Program-made: the position numbers and the translations under genes
Notes under the pieces: model-generated
Told to the model about the DNA's origin: nothing
Seen by the model: the letters and a program-made list of their open reading frames with translations, nothing else
The model's database searches: none
Shown here: piece after piece, positions 33,888 to 43,865 of the stretch
How the letters are laid out: every line of letters begins with the position of its first letter
How positions within the stretch are numbered: the stretch's first letter is position 1
NCBI RefSeq assembly: GCF_004339745.1
Contig: NZ_SMGP01000001.1
Span: forward strand, 4,092,001 to 4,156,000
Origin: Paraburkholderia sp. BL9I2N2
Lineage (GTDB): Bacteria > Pseudomonadota > Gammaproteobacteria > Burkholderiales > Burkholderiaceae
Length of the DNA: 64,000 nt
Reading direction: 5' to 3'

Positions 33888-34799
33888 ATGCTCAAAGGTT
33901 TGGCAATCACGCCGCCCGTGGTCGGGCGGATTTCCATCGGCCGTGTCGTCGAGAAGAACGGCAAAAGGCTTCCCGAGAAGGATGACCAGTTCACGATTAC
34001 GACTCAAATCCACGGGCGGGACGGATGGCTATTGCACCCCTTGGACTCGGAATTGCGGAAGCTCTGCACCGGCAAGCTGAGGTCGATACCCGTGCGGTTT
34101 CTGTTTGCTGACCCAGATCTCAACCTGCGTGCCGAGTATTCGCTGTTCGAGCGAGAAACCGGCCGGCCGGTGTGCGTCGGCAACGGTGAGTCATGCCGGC
34201 GCGTTGGCAACGACGGCATCGAAACCCTGCCGTGCCCATCGCCGGACGGCTGCGCATTCGGCCAGAAAGGTAGCTGCAAGCCATATGGCCGCCTCAATGT
34301 GCTGCTCGGAGATGAAGACGAGACGGGCAGTTTCATCTTCCGGACGACGTCGTTCAACTCGATCCGGACGCTCGCCGCGCGCCTGCACTATTTCAGTGCT
34401 GTATCCGGCAACCTGCTGGCCTGCCTGCCGCTAGAGCTGAAGTTGCGTGGGAAGTCGACGACGCAAAGCTACCGGTCGGCGATCTATTACGTTGACCTCG
34501 GCGTGCGGACCGGCAGCACGCTCGAAGAGGCGATCATACAGGCGCGGGAACTTGACGCCCGGCGTAAGTCGGCTGGATTCGATCAGACGGCACTTGACGC
34601 GGCCGCACGTGCCGGGTTTGGCAACGGCGCGTTCGAGGAGAATGCGGAAGATGGTGCTGCGGTCGTCGACGAGTTCTATCCGGCCGAGGTTCCGAGTGGC
34701 GACGACAAAGGTAATGTCGAGACCGGAGCACCAACGGCTTCCGGCCTGAAGGCCCGGCTGGATCAACGGGCGGCGTTACTTGGGGGGAACGCAGCATGA
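33888..34799 (+). CDS. Phage/plasmid hydrolase-or-metal-binding protein, possible recombination directionality factor
   Basis: 303 aa from ATG 33888 with AGGAGA upstream. Begins LKGLAITPPVVGRISIGRVV, then KDDQFTITTQ; a Cys-rich segment (CRRVGNDGIETLPCPSPDGC, then CKPYG) about residues 107-137 suggests a metal site. This family is annotated in databases as hydrolase or metal-binding protein and has been related to Gp45-like recombination directionality factors; I recall the similarity but cannot test it. It follows YqaJ and overlaps the next gene (ATGA). Confidence 0.65.
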   Translation: MLKGLAITPPVVGRISIGRVVEKNGKRLPEKDDQFTITTQIHGRDGWLLHPLDSELRKLCTGKLRSIPVRFLFADPDLNLRAEYSLFERETGRPVCVGNGESCRRVGNDGIETLPCPSPDGCAFGQKGSCKPYGRLNVLLGDEDETGSFIFRTTSFNSIRTLAARLHYFSAVSGNLLACLPLELKLRGKSTTQSYRSAIYYVDLGVRTGSTLEEAIIQARELDARRKSAGFDQTALDAAARAGFGNGAFEENAEDGAAVVDEFYPAEVPSGDDKGNVETGAPTASGLKARLDQRAALLGGNAA

Positions 34800-35848
34800 C
34801 CGCGTTACGCCCTGCCAAGCTTCTCGCCGTTACGGCGACGGGTACGGCGGTCTGCCTGTCAGTTCTGGCGGGCTGGCAGCGAGGCGGGACATTACCTGAG
34901 CGGGTCGTGTGGGTCGCGATCGGTGTGGTGCTCGTCGTCAGCGCGCACCTGCTACCCACGCTGTTACGCCGCACGCCGGTGAAGGTCCGGCTCATGGGTT
35001 ACCTGTTATGGGGAGCCTGCATGGTCACCGCCTGCTACGGTCACGCAACCTTTTTCACGCTCGCGCAGCAGCATGCCGGCGATGTTCGTGCGTCCGCCGT
35101 GACTGACGACGTGACGGACATCGCGGCACGTCCGACACGCGCCCTCACGCCCGTCATGGAGGAACGGGCGACGGTCACGCGTGAACTCGCGCTCGCGAAA
35201 GTGCGGCACTGTTCGCGTGACTGCGCCGGACTGGAGGCACGTCGCGTCACGCTCGCCGCGAAAGTCGATGCACTGAATGCCGAAGCCGATGAAATCCGGC
35301 GACAGCAAGCCGGGCATGACCGCGTCATGGCAGTGCGTGACGCACTACGGGCCGATCCGGTCACGTCACGGCTGGCGACATTATTCGGCGTCAGTACGGC
35401 ACGCGTCGATATGCTATCAGGGCTGGCTTTCGCGGCCGTTCTGGAAGGCGTCGCGTGCCTGTTTTGGACAGTCGCGCTTCGGTCGACGTCGCTACCGGCT
35501 TCAGTGCCCGTGGTGTCGGAAGCCATGCCAACCGAGGCCCCGCCAGTCGCGAACGTTTCTGTCATGCCTCAACAGCCAGTAACGGCGAGTCACGCAGAGG
35601 AGATCGTTAGTCGCGAAGCGGTCATGGGTCGTCATGCAGCGGTAACCGGCGGTAACCCTCCGCGCGACGATCCAGTCACGCCGCTGCCGGACGTGTCGTC
35701 GGATGGCGATGTGTCGCGACTCGTTGACGACATCGCGGCAGGTCGCGTACGCGCGACCGTCGCCGACATCCGCCGTTATCTCGGCTGCTCGCAGGCACGA
35801 GCCTCCGCCCTGCGCCGTCAGCTCGTCGAACTCGCCCCAACGAATTAA
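34796..35848 (+). CDS. Membrane protein with coiled coil and C-terminal HTH
   Basis: 350 aa, ATGA overlap with the previous gene. Three to four TM segments: LAVTATGTAVCLSVLAGW, VVWVAIGVVLVVSAHLLP, LLWGACMVTACYGHATFF and MLSGLAFAAVLEGVACLF. A helical region between the third and fourth (about residues 118-170) is probably periplasmic. The tail after a Pro-rich linker (VADIRRYLGCSQARASALRRQL) looks like an HTH. Similar proteins occur in Burkholderiales ICE/plasmid blocks. Function unknown. Confidence 0.6.
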   Translation: MTALRPAKLLAVTATGTAVCLSVLAGWQRGGTLPERVVWVAIGVVLVVSAHLLPTLLRRTPVKVRLMGYLLWGACMVTACYGHATFFTLAQQHAGDVRASAVTDDVTDIAARPTRALTPVMEERATVTRELALAKVRHCSRDCAGLEARRVTLAAKVDALNAEADEIRRQQAGHDRVMAVRDALRADPVTSRLATLFGVSTARVDMLSGLAFAAVLEGVACLFWTVALRSTSLPASVPVVSEAMPTEAPPVANVSVMPQQPVTASHAEEIVSREAVMGRHAAVTGGNPPRDDPVTPLPDVSSDGDVSRLVDDIAAGRVRATVADIRRYLGCSQARASALRRQLVELAPTN

Positions 35849-35974
35849 CCCGGGCTTCTATCCCCCGACGACCGGTGCGCCTGCGTGCGCCGCCGGCTCT
35901 CCACGCCTATCAACGCCTCCCATCCGGCTCCCGCCGGAGGGGGCGTGCTCATCCATTGTCAGGAGATTCCCATC

Positions 35975-36322
35975 ATGAATCAGGCCACGCGCCTCAGACC
36001 GCTCTTTCATCCCGGACGACTACTCGTCACGCTCCCTGCATTGGCAGCACTGCACACAAACGGCGTTCCCGTCATTAGCGTCATGCTGCGTCACATTGCT
36101 GGTGACTGGGGCGTAATTTCCGACGACGACAAAAAGCAGAATGATCTATCAATCGGAACGGGCCTGCGCCTGATCTCCCTCTATCATCTGCCCGACGGCA
36201 CCCGGATCATCGTGATCACGGAATGGGACCGTTCCAGCACGACCCTCGAGAAGCTCGGTGAAATCGCGACCAGCGGTGACGCACCCTCATCATCAACGCC
36301 CGATCGCGAACGTCCTGTGTGA
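35975..36322 (+). CDS. Small protein of the DRSSTT family, first copy
   Basis: 115 aa from ATG 35975 with AGGAG at 35961-35965. The pattern HIAGDWGVISDDDKKQND, then RLISLYHLPDGTRIIVITEWDRSSTT, recurs in the next gene. Members of this family are often mislabelled type I restriction subunit M, but the protein is far too small and lacks methyltransferase motifs. Likely a short ICE/plasmid protein of unknown role. Confidence 0.65.
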   Translation: MNQATRLRPLFHPGRLLVTLPALAALHTNGVPVISVMLRHIAGDWGVISDDDKKQNDLSIGTGLRLISLYHLPDGTRIIVITEWDRSSTTLEKLGEIATSGDAPSSSTPDRERPV

Positions 36323-36354
36323 CTCGCCGTCAGCCACGTGACGGGAACACGCGC

Positions 36355-36645
36355 ATGAACGGGCCAAACGGAAACGGACCATGCTTCCGTTTGGCAAGCC
36401 GGCCATCACGCCTGCGGCTCAAGCCGCCCTCGACGCGGCGACTATTCCAGCAGTACGGCTGCTCGCGCGACGTAAACTGCGATTGGGGCGAACTGCCGAT
36501 CGAGGATCTTGCGGCAAACAACCTTGCCTTGATGGCCGGTAGGCGCATTTTGTCGAATTACGCACTGCCGAGTGGCGAAAAAGTCTGGGTCATCACCGAG
36601 GCCGATCGCTCGACCACGACGATTCTGCTTCCTGAAGGCTACTGA
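36355..36645 (+). CDS. Small protein of the DRSSTT family, second copy
   Basis: 96 aa from ATG 36355; a GTG at 36319 overlapping the previous stop would give 108 aa and cannot be excluded. The second half (CDWGELPIEDLAANNLALMA, then LSNYALPSGEKVWVITEADRSTTTILLP) matches the preceding protein and the wider family. Tandem arrangement suggests an old duplication. Function unknown. Last gene of the DUF932-YqaJ block; a strong hairpin follows. Confidence 0.6.
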   Translation: MNGPNGNGPCFRLASRPSRLRLKPPSTRRLFQQYGCSRDVNCDWGELPIEDLAANNLALMAGRRILSNYALPSGEKVWVITEADRSTTTILLPEGY

Positions 36646-37108
36646 ACGCCAGCGTGGCTTGGCTGCGACCGGTCCCGTTCCCACGGTTCTCCAATGAGGC
36701 CAGGTGCACCAGATGGTGCGCCTGGCCAGATCCGAGAATCAAATTTTTTTTGATCTCTGGTTGCTTCGAGCGGCGCAAGCCGGACCCATCGCTGTCGTTT
36801 GCCGCAACTTCAAGCCAATCACCGGTCTCTCGAGGTCAACGGTCGCGGACTCCGACATCGAGACCCAGCGGATTAGCGACCTAGGCGAACCTCAGCCAGA
36901 GACTCCCTGAGAGACGCCTACGCTCCCGACAATGGCTTTGTGCCATTTGGCGAACAGATTCAACGTCAGCGCGGACGCGTGCTTCGCGCATTGCGGGAAA
37001 ATATGGTGCAACAAAGTCGGTGATCGCAAACGCGGGGTTCATTTACGCCTCGGATCTACGTTGTCAATTGAATGGTCGCAATTCTGCCAACGCAAGCGTG
37101 TAGCGACA
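36646..37108. other. Intergenic region between forward block and reverse small gene
   Basis: About 460 bp. Besides the hairpin at 36698-36727 and a run of eight T at 36744-36751 I see no supported gene. The 68-aa frame 36704-36910 has no ribosome site, runs through the hairpin and has no recognisable product. Confidence 0.5.
36698..36727 (+). terminator. Strong hairpin after the DUF932-YqaJ block
   Basis: GGCCAGGTGCACC (36698-36710), loop AGAT, GGTGCGCCTGGCC (36715-36727): a 13-bp stem with one G-T pair. It lies 50 bp after the last forward gene. A T-tract comes only 16 bp later (36744-36751), so termination is likely but not canonical. Confidence 0.5.
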
Positions 37109-37414
37109 TCAAATTACGTCCGTGACTTGGTATCGACCCACCTCGTTCGCTGTCGATGGGAAGAGGTACGCGATTTCAGAATCCCCGGCGGCCGCGTCAT
37201 GAAGCTTCAGCGCAACGAGGATGACAACCGTCTCGGTGCCGACTTTAAGCTCCGTGCCTGAATCTGGCGTTCTCACCCAAGTATTGTCTCCTACAGGAAG
37301 GATACTCTTGGGATCTCCCGTAATAGTCCAACGCTCATCGTCGGTGACCGTAACCGCAACTTCCTTTTTTCCATCAGTGACGAACGTCATAAGCACGTTT
37401 GCAGCTGTAGCCAT
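37109..37414 (-). CDS. Small all-beta hypothetical protein downstream of the giant genes
   Basis: 101 aa from ATG 37414 with GGAGG spaced five bases away. The sequence alternates short hydrophobic strands (VLMTFVTDGKKEVAVTVTD, TETVVILVALKL) and has no signal peptide, TM helix or known motif. It is on the same strand as the two giant genes but 208 bp after them, so it may have its own promoter. Whether it functions with them is only suggested by position. Confidence 0.55.
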   Translation of the reverse strand: MATAANVLMTFVTDGKKEVAVTVTDDERWTITGDPKSILPVGDNTWVRTPDSGTELKVGTETVVILVALKLHDAAAGDSEIAYLFPSTANEVGRYQVTDVI

Positions 37415-37622
37415 TGTGGCCTCCATAAAGAACCCATATAAATTCGAGCTACGATAATGATCTTCTTCTACGACCGTCGTGCTTGATGCTATACGTCCGT
37501 CCAATCAGTCGAGTCTGTCGTGAGCATCGAACCAGGAAGAATGCATCCGCCATTATTGTCAATCGCGTCTCTATGCAATCCGCGAAGAGAAGTACTCCGC
37601 AAACGATGCACTTGAATCGAGA

Positions 37623-40600
37623 TTACGATGATCCCCATCGTGCAATCAAAGCGCCGTTCTCGCCAAAAAGCCACGCGTGCAGGTCAAGCGCTGTTGGATT
37701 GCTGGCCTGCTCAAGGGCGGAAGTAGACCGGCGAAGTTCAAAAAATGGTACGCCGTCGGCAGTTCCCACCCCCAGGGAAGGCTTCGCCGTCACTGCACCA
37801 AAGCCCAGATGCGCATCTTTCGAGGACACGAGAAGTTGACGTGGAAGATCGACGGCCGCGTTCGAGCGCTGGAAAGAAATCTGGGCGATCCGTGTGACCT
37901 TGAAGCTCGTTCCTCGCCCGGGCATGGGCGTGAGCCAGATCAACCAGGGACCGTTCTGCTCCCGGGCCAGCAGCCATGGAACAGAGTTGCCCGTCTGCAG
38001 CGCAGCGACGAGTTGACGTAACAAGTCGCCTTCCATCCGGGAATACTTCTCCGGTTTGTCTCCCTGATCGCCGGAAGGCAGATCGGCCATCGTCGAAACC
38101 GTGCGCAACGAAATGGCCTGCGTTCCATTCGGGTCAGCGTTCCACGCCGCCAGGGCTTGCGGGGAACTCAGCAATACGCGCGCATCCTGAAGCTTGTCGG
38201 ACGGCAGTTCGCCGGTAAGTGCGTTCGCCGCCACGGCCAGTCGGCCCGTTACGAGCGGGCTCGAAGCATTCCGAAACAATCCGACGAGCAGGGGATCGAG
38301 CAATCGGAACGATTGCGCAACAGGCGCGAGTTCGAGGAAGACATATTCGGTAGGGTCTGGTTTTGGGGGATTCACCATCATGTCGACTTGGAGCGAGCCA
38401 CGGGGGAAGACGAGCGCGACCCGTAGATCGCCCTGCACGGCTTGCGTCGACGGCGTCCCGATCCGCTGGGTCATCGCAAAACGGTGAAGGGTCCAGGGAA
38501 TACCGCCAACCCGCGAAGGCAGCGATTGTTCGAGCTTCAGTGAGACGCTCGGCGCCTCCTTTTGGGACAGAGGCCCGCCGGCCCGTGCCTCGCGCAAAGA
38601 CGCGTACACGGCCGGCCCTTCGTCGGTCTGACTCGTGAAGGCGTAGGTCGTCTGACACATGTCGGCGCTACGAATGGCCCAATGCATCACGTCAATGCAT
38701 GGCGGCAGCACGATCGTGACGTCAGGGTTGTCCGAATCCTGTGGGCGGACGACGGCCCACCGCTCACGGTCCAAAGACTGGTCGCCTGATGTAGGAACGA
38801 CGCGCGGATCCACGAAGGGCACGCTTTGCGATACCGTCAGCGCGAGCGGTTCGATGCCCAGCGCGGCGTCGGCCGACGCATTCAAGACTTCGGCACACAC
38901 GATCCGATCCCGGCGCCCTGCTTCGGCTCCGTCTAACCGCGGTGTGCTGATGAGCAGTTCGGGCGCCGCGGCTGCGCGGCTGTCAGCGATGCGGCGGGAT
39001 CCCCATTGCCGTAATTGATTGTGTGGCATCAGGTCGAGAAGTTCGCTGCCCGATCGCGCTCCGGGAAGCCGGACGACCGGCAAGGGAACCACCGTGTCAT
39101 CGAGGGAAGCGATCTGTTCGCTTCGGCGCACGACCTGGATGGCGTCCGCACGACCTCGGATCGTGGCGACGCCACCATGGCGCAGGTTGCGTCGGCGCAA
39201 TTCATCGCGCGCCCATGATCCAACTGCTGTCCCGGCGTCCACGCCGCTGACGGCAGCCGTCGCTTCCAGTTTCAGCCTGACTCGGGCTGTCGGTGGAAGC
39301 GGAAGTTTCGATACGACCAGCAAGCAAGCCGGAAAGACAGGCGCGATGTCGTCTGGCGCCACAACGGGCAAGTTCGGCGGCGATGGTTGCACGGCCATGA
39401 CGTGATATTGCATAGCCAGCACTCCGCCGCTCTCGCTGAGCAAGCCAGCCATATGGCGACCCGTATCGGTTCGATCGAGCCAGTATCGCCACTCCGGCAT
39501 CGGCTCGTTGGATTGCGGTCGAGCTTGACCACGATATGTCGCGTCGCATGGCGCGCGGACATATGACGCCAACCGCGCTGGCATGATCTGGTCCGCGAGC
39601 GGTCCGTGCCAATGCCACAAGTCGGACGACGGGATTCTGGCAGTGTCCTCCTCGTCGATGCTGCGATCAGGACGCCACGGCATCTCCGCCACAGCGGGCT
39701 TGTCGGCCGGCACCGCGAGAAGCTTGCCGCCGAGCGTCCGAAACGGGATTCGCAACAGGCGCGCATCGGCGGCGCCGGGCACATCTGTCAGCGTTTCGCG
39801 CGACACACTCAGTGTCGGATCGCCAGCGCACACGATTTGCGGCGCGACGAGTACGTTGCCTTCAAAACGCTCGGTCCGCACGACGACCACCGCATGCGAC
39901 TCCACAGCGACGGCTATTGATTTTGAGTCGGGCCGGGTGGTCTTCAGCCGCTGCACGATCTGGAAACTGAAAGCGGGGAGGACCGTTTTCTTGCGATACG
40001 TCACCGCGGCGACCAGGTCTTCGCCGATTCCGCCGGTGACGGGATCCAGTGGAATGTCCACCATATAAACGACTGCTTCGAGTTCCACCACCGACTTGCT
40101 TTTCCCATCGGCCGAGTCGACCTGAAACCTGTAGTCATTGAGGAGCACCACATGGCCGGTTATCGTCGAGTCGCCGAACGGCGGATCGGCCGCGCCGAAA
40201 CGAATCGATCGGGACAAGTCGCCGCGCACGTGACCGCCCTGAGCCGCCGCGAATAGCTTGCTCACATTGAGCACCGCAGTGCCTCGCAGGTCGAGTGAGA
40301 GCGTCGGAGCTGTGTCACCACTTTCATTGTTCATGACCCGGATGACGCCGGCGAGCGCGCGCCCGGCCTGCCCTTGCCCCGGATACGCAGCGGACCACGA
40401 GAAGATCCACGCGTTGCTCTCCACCTGATTCAGATCGACCCTGCCATCGGCCTGCGCCTCGTCGGCAGGATGCAGTCTCAGGTTATGTACTGAAACCGAG
40501 CCATCCCAGCCCGTCCGGATAATCAGCGGCGGATTACTGTTCGTGGACCAGTTCGGCGGATCGTACTTCCCTCCTTCCAGAATGGACCAGCCCTTCGAGT

Positions 40601-43600
40601 CCACACAAAGCACGAGTTTGCACTCGAACAAACTTTTAGGGTCCTTGACCTGTGCCTGGAACAAGCCACACATCGACGACTCGTCGAACTCGAAGTCGTT
40701 CGGCTCGACATTGAACGAAAGATCGCCCAGAGCCGAAGCAATCGTGACGCGCTCCAGCGTAAAGATGAGCGCGCCGTCGACGATCGAAATCGATCCCTGG
40801 AGTCTGCGGACGCCGAGTCCGGTCGCGGTGGTCTGGGTCGGCCGCCAGTCGAAGCGGTTGTCACCGGCTGCGCCTTTGAGTGCGACTGTCCATGTTCCGA
40901 GCTGCCGGCTCCATAGCATCGTGCATTGGCCGCCGCTCTGACGCTCAGCCTCGTAGGTCGACATGAACGGCGGTCCGATCCGGACGCGCATCGCCCGGCT
41001 GTCGACCGTCGCGACGCTTAGGTCCAGAGGTAACAGGGCGTGCAATTGAATCCGGGGCGCGACGAACCTTTGCCCATCATCTCCGACGAGATCCCAGCGC
41101 TCGCCTACCGCTTCGCCCGGAGTCACCCCGAAGACGGACAGGCCCAACCGCGACGAGGTGCTCGCCTGGGACACCTTAAGCGATACCCAAGCCGTATCCG
41201 TCACTTCGGTCCTCGGATCCGGGGCGCTCGAAACCAGGCGAGTGAACGGTCGAAGACCGTCGACAGCTCGCGCCCAGCCCCTGCCCTCTCCATCGACGAA
41301 CGGCATGGCGTTTTGGTCTGTGAACAGCAGCGGTTGACCGAAGCGCACGAGCGCGCGAGGATCATTGGCGTCGGAAGAGGACTCAAGTCCGACCGGAACG
41401 CCGTGGCTGTCGACGGACAGACGAAGCAGGGGCGTGAAGTCGGCCGCCGTTTCGTCGATGCTGGCTTGCGCGGTTTTGCCATCCGTCGTGGCAAAGTCCA
41501 GCTTGAGAGCGGGCGCCGTGGCGGCTTCAAAGTCGAAGCCAACTGTCAGCCTGATGCTCGTCAGCGGCAGCAGGACGCCCGGTACCCAGCCCTGGATGGC
41601 ATAGTCGCCCGACGCCCCTAACGTCAGCTCTTTCGCCTCTGAAACGCTTAGCGCGGCCGGGCTGCCATCCTTGCTGTTGACGAGCGCGATATCGTCGTAT
41701 GGTCGGGTGGCGTCGACCTGCGGTGGCGCATCAGGGTCGATGGCTAGCGTTCCATCGGGCCGCATCCGTGCACGTGCATCGGTCAGTATCGGCAAGCCGT
41801 GCCTGTAGATGTACAGTAGCGATTGCGCGCGTGCATCGTAGGTGGCAGTCAGACCCGGGACGCGCGGATGGAACAGCTCGGTGGTCGGCACGTCGCCCAC
41901 CGGAATGCCCCCAGCCGGCCACGGGTGCGTCTCGAACCACGGAAGCGCGCCGTCGCCCACGCATAAGACCAAGGTCTGGTCGCGAACGATCTTGCCACCA
42001 ACCCAGACCCGGGCCGGATCCAACAACGCGGCGTCAGGAATGGCGACGGCGGGCGCAAGGGTCGTGAGAAGTCCACGGCCTTGCGGGCTTGTCCAGACCG
42101 ACAGACCTTTCGCCTTGATACGCCACGTGAGCGGGGATGAAGCTAGGCGCTTCGCGCTCGGCATTTCCAGCTCCCAAGTGCCGTGGCTGCCGCTTCGGCC
42201 GACCCAAAGCGTCGCGCATAACGCCTTCTCCAGCCGCCGCGCGAGTGTTCTTGCTGGAACGGTGTAGTCGGAGTCGCCGTTGGGGGCCGCGTCGTCGAGC
42301 GCGCGGCCGACCGCGTCCATCCCCGCGCCAAGCCCGTCGCTGATCCACCACGACGGTGTGCGCCACAGGAGCACCGGCTTCCACAATGACACGCTGACCG
42401 TCCGGTTCGAACTGAAGCGCAATTGAACGCCGCTGGCCGTCTCGGAATCCACGGGCCACGCCACGAGATCACCGGGCACGAGCGCGACATCCCGACCCTG
42501 CATCTTCAGGAACGCTGCGGACACCGGCAAACCGCCTCTCAATCGTTCGCCCGAACCGGCGATCTGATCGAGAATCTCGTCGACCGACTTGCCGGCCGCC
42601 TCGGAAGGCAACGCATCCCGGACATCGAGCGTACCCTCCTTGAGCCACAGGTGAGTCGGGGCGACGGCGCGTGGGGCTGCCGCATCACCGTTCGCTTGCG
42701 CGGTCGCGATGCCCGCGTGGGCCATGGCCGAGGACTCCAGTTCGAATTTCGTGACTTTGCGGCCTTCCTGCCATTCGAGAAAAATGTCTGCCTTCAGCCC
42801 AGATGCCTTCGCGGCCCGCAGCGTCAAATGCGTGCGCTTCGCACCGCCCGAGCCGGAGACGGAGGCGCTCGCGCGCATGCAATCAGTGAAGAGACGGGAA
42901 CGGCGATCGTCGGCCCAGTCGAAGTCTGCGTCCAGCACGCGGCGGTTCCAGTCCAGCACCACGCCGCTCGGTATCAGCTTCGCTTCGAAAGCGTGGACGC
43001 GAACTTCAAGAAGCTCGTACAGCGTTGCGACGAAATGGTCGCCGTCGGGAGTCGGATCGCGGCGATCATCAACGAGAGAAACGATCTTGTCGTCGACGAA
43101 GGGCGCGGACCACGCGTCGAGCAGATCACTGGTCGCTTCGTCGGCACGGCTTAGCACCTGCCATCGCCTGACGAGCCAGGCCTTGTCTCCCGGCCAGTCG
43201 CCATTGGGTGAATCGGGCGCAAGCTCGGCGCCCAGTATGCCTCTCGGACTCATGAATCCGCTCGGGCTCGTGACGACTCCCTCGGCGGCCCAGTCGACGT
43301 CATCCGCGTCGATCTCGGGCGGCGCCCGGAGCGAAACCTCGACAGACTTTTTTTTCGGCGCTTTGGGCAGCAGCAAGGTCACCACATCGTTCCGGGCGCG
43401 CGTCCTCACATCCGTCGCGAAATGGTGGGTCGCGGCCAGTCCGTCCGGAATGAACAAAAACGTGCGAGGAGCGGCGCCGTCGCCGATGGAGCGAGGCCAC
43501 AGCAGCCCCGCCAGCCCGGAAGGATCAGTCGTACGCCTCACGCGACACGCAAGCACGCCGAGTCGCACCCGCCATATGCCGCCCGTCTCTTCGAGCACGG

Positions 43601-43865
43601 CGTCGCCACTGACATCGCACGCAATGTTGTCGCCCGGATTCGCATCACTTAACGGCCGCGTGATCCGGAACATGGCAGGCGCGTTAGCAGCGTGCCACTG
43701 AACGCATTGACTGGCGCCGTGCATCAGGCCGATTTCGGTAACAGGCTGAAAATCGTGGACTTCCAGCGTGATCGACAGGCATATGACGCGGACCTTGGGG
43801 GCGCCGTAATTCCCGCCGTCCACGAGGCCCATGACATCAAAGGTACCAATGATCGCGTTGCTCAT
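37623..43865 (-). CDS. Giant protein B, 2080 aa, unknown function
   Basis: Start ATG 43865 overlaps the stop of giant protein A (ATGA), so translation is coupled; the open frame upstream of it lies inside the other gene. The product (MSNAIIGTFDVMGLVDGGNYG...) is predominantly beta-strand with many Trp, Pro and Asp residues and long segments like WRVRLGVLACRVRRT, without signal peptide, TM helix, cysteine scaffold, YD/RHS repeat or nucleotide-binding motif. I see no obvious internal tandem repeats. High GC and normal codon use for 6.2 kb with no interruption argue for selection. Function not recognised; probably acts with giant protein A. Confidence 0.7.
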   Translation of the reverse strand: MSNAIIGTFDVMGLVDGGNYGAPKVRVICLSITLEVHDFQPVTEIGLMHGASQCVQWHAANAPAMFRITRPLSDANPGDNIACDVSGDAVLEETGGIWRVRLGVLACRVRRTTDPSGLAGLLWPRSIGDGAAPRTFLFIPDGLAATHHFATDVRTRARNDVVTLLLPKAPKKKSVEVSLRAPPEIDADDVDWAAEGVVTSPSGFMSPRGILGAELAPDSPNGDWPGDKAWLVRRWQVLSRADEATSDLLDAWSAPFVDDKIVSLVDDRRDPTPDGDHFVATLYELLEVRVHAFEAKLIPSGVVLDWNRRVLDADFDWADDRRSRLFTDCMRASASVSGSGGAKRTHLTLRAAKASGLKADIFLEWQEGRKVTKFELESSAMAHAGIATAQANGDAAAPRAVAPTHLWLKEGTLDVRDALPSEAAGKSVDEILDQIAGSGERLRGGLPVSAAFLKMQGRDVALVPGDLVAWPVDSETASGVQLRFSSNRTVSVSLWKPVLLWRTPSWWISDGLGAGMDAVGRALDDAAPNGDSDYTVPARTLARRLEKALCATLWVGRSGSHGTWELEMPSAKRLASSPLTWRIKAKGLSVWTSPQGRGLLTTLAPAVAIPDAALLDPARVWVGGKIVRDQTLVLCVGDGALPWFETHPWPAGGIPVGDVPTTELFHPRVPGLTATYDARAQSLLYIYRHGLPILTDARARMRPDGTLAIDPDAPPQVDATRPYDDIALVNSKDGSPAALSVSEAKELTLGASGDYAIQGWVPGVLLPLTSIRLTVGFDFEAATAPALKLDFATTDGKTAQASIDETAADFTPLLRLSVDSHGVPVGLESSSDANDPRALVRFGQPLLFTDQNAMPFVDGEGRGWARAVDGLRPFTRLVSSAPDPRTEVTDTAWVSLKVSQASTSSRLGLSVFGVTPGEAVGERWDLVGDDGQRFVAPRIQLHALLPLDLSVATVDSRAMRVRIGPPFMSTYEAERQSGGQCTMLWSRQLGTWTVALKGAAGDNRFDWRPTQTTATGLGVRRLQGSISIVDGALIFTLERVTIASALGDLSFNVEPNDFEFDESSMCGLFQAQVKDPKSLFECKLVLCVDSKGWSILEGGKYDPPNWSTNSNPPLIIRTGWDGSVSVHNLRLHPADEAQADGRVDLNQVESNAWIFSWSAAYPGQGQAGRALAGVIRVMNNESGDTAPTLSLDLRGTAVLNVSKLFAAAQGGHVRGDLSRSIRFGAADPPFGDSTITGHVVLLNDYRFQVDSADGKSKSVVELEAVVYMVDIPLDPVTGGIGEDLVAAVTYRKKTVLPAFSFQIVQRLKTTRPDSKSIAVAVESHAVVVVRTERFEGNVLVAPQIVCAGDPTLSVSRETLTDVPGAADARLLRIPFRTLGGKLLAVPADKPAVAEMPWRPDRSIDEEDTARIPSSDLWHWHGPLADQIMPARLASYVRAPCDATYRGQARPQSNEPMPEWRYWLDRTDTGRHMAGLLSESGGVLAMQYHVMAVQPSPPNLPVVAPDDIAPVFPACLLVVSKLPLPPTARVRLKLEATAAVSGVDAGTAVGSWARDELRRRNLRHGGVATIRGRADAIQVVRRSEQIASLDDTVVPLPVVRLPGARSGSELLDLMPHNQLRQWGSRRIADSRAAAAPELLISTPRLDGAEAGRRDRIVCAEVLNASADAALGIEPLALTVSQSVPFVDPRVVPTSGDQSLDRERWAVVRPQDSDNPDVTIVLPPCIDVMHWAIRSADMCQTTYAFTSQTDEGPAVYASLREARAGGPLSQKEAPSVSLKLEQSLPSRVGGIPWTLHRFAMTQRIGTPSTQAVQGDLRVALVFPRGSLQVDMMVNPPKPDPTEYVFLELAPVAQSFRLLDPLLVGLFRNASSPLVTGRLAVAANALTGELPSDKLQDARVLLSSPQALAAWNADPNGTQAISLRTVSTMADLPSGDQGDKPEKYSRMEGDLLRQLVAALQTGNSVPWLLAREQNGPWLIWLTPMPGRGTSFKVTRIAQISFQRSNAAVDLPRQLLVSSKDAHLGFGAVTAKPSLGVGTADGVPFFELRRSTSALEQASNPTALDLHAWLFGENGALIARWGSS

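Noticed and set aside
35975..36645. Type I restriction subunit M (common database label for this family)
   Set aside because: Products of ~100 aa lack SAM-binding and catalytic methyltransferase motifs.
36704..36910. 68-aa forward open frame
   Set aside because: No ribosome site, starts within a strong hairpin, no recognisable product.
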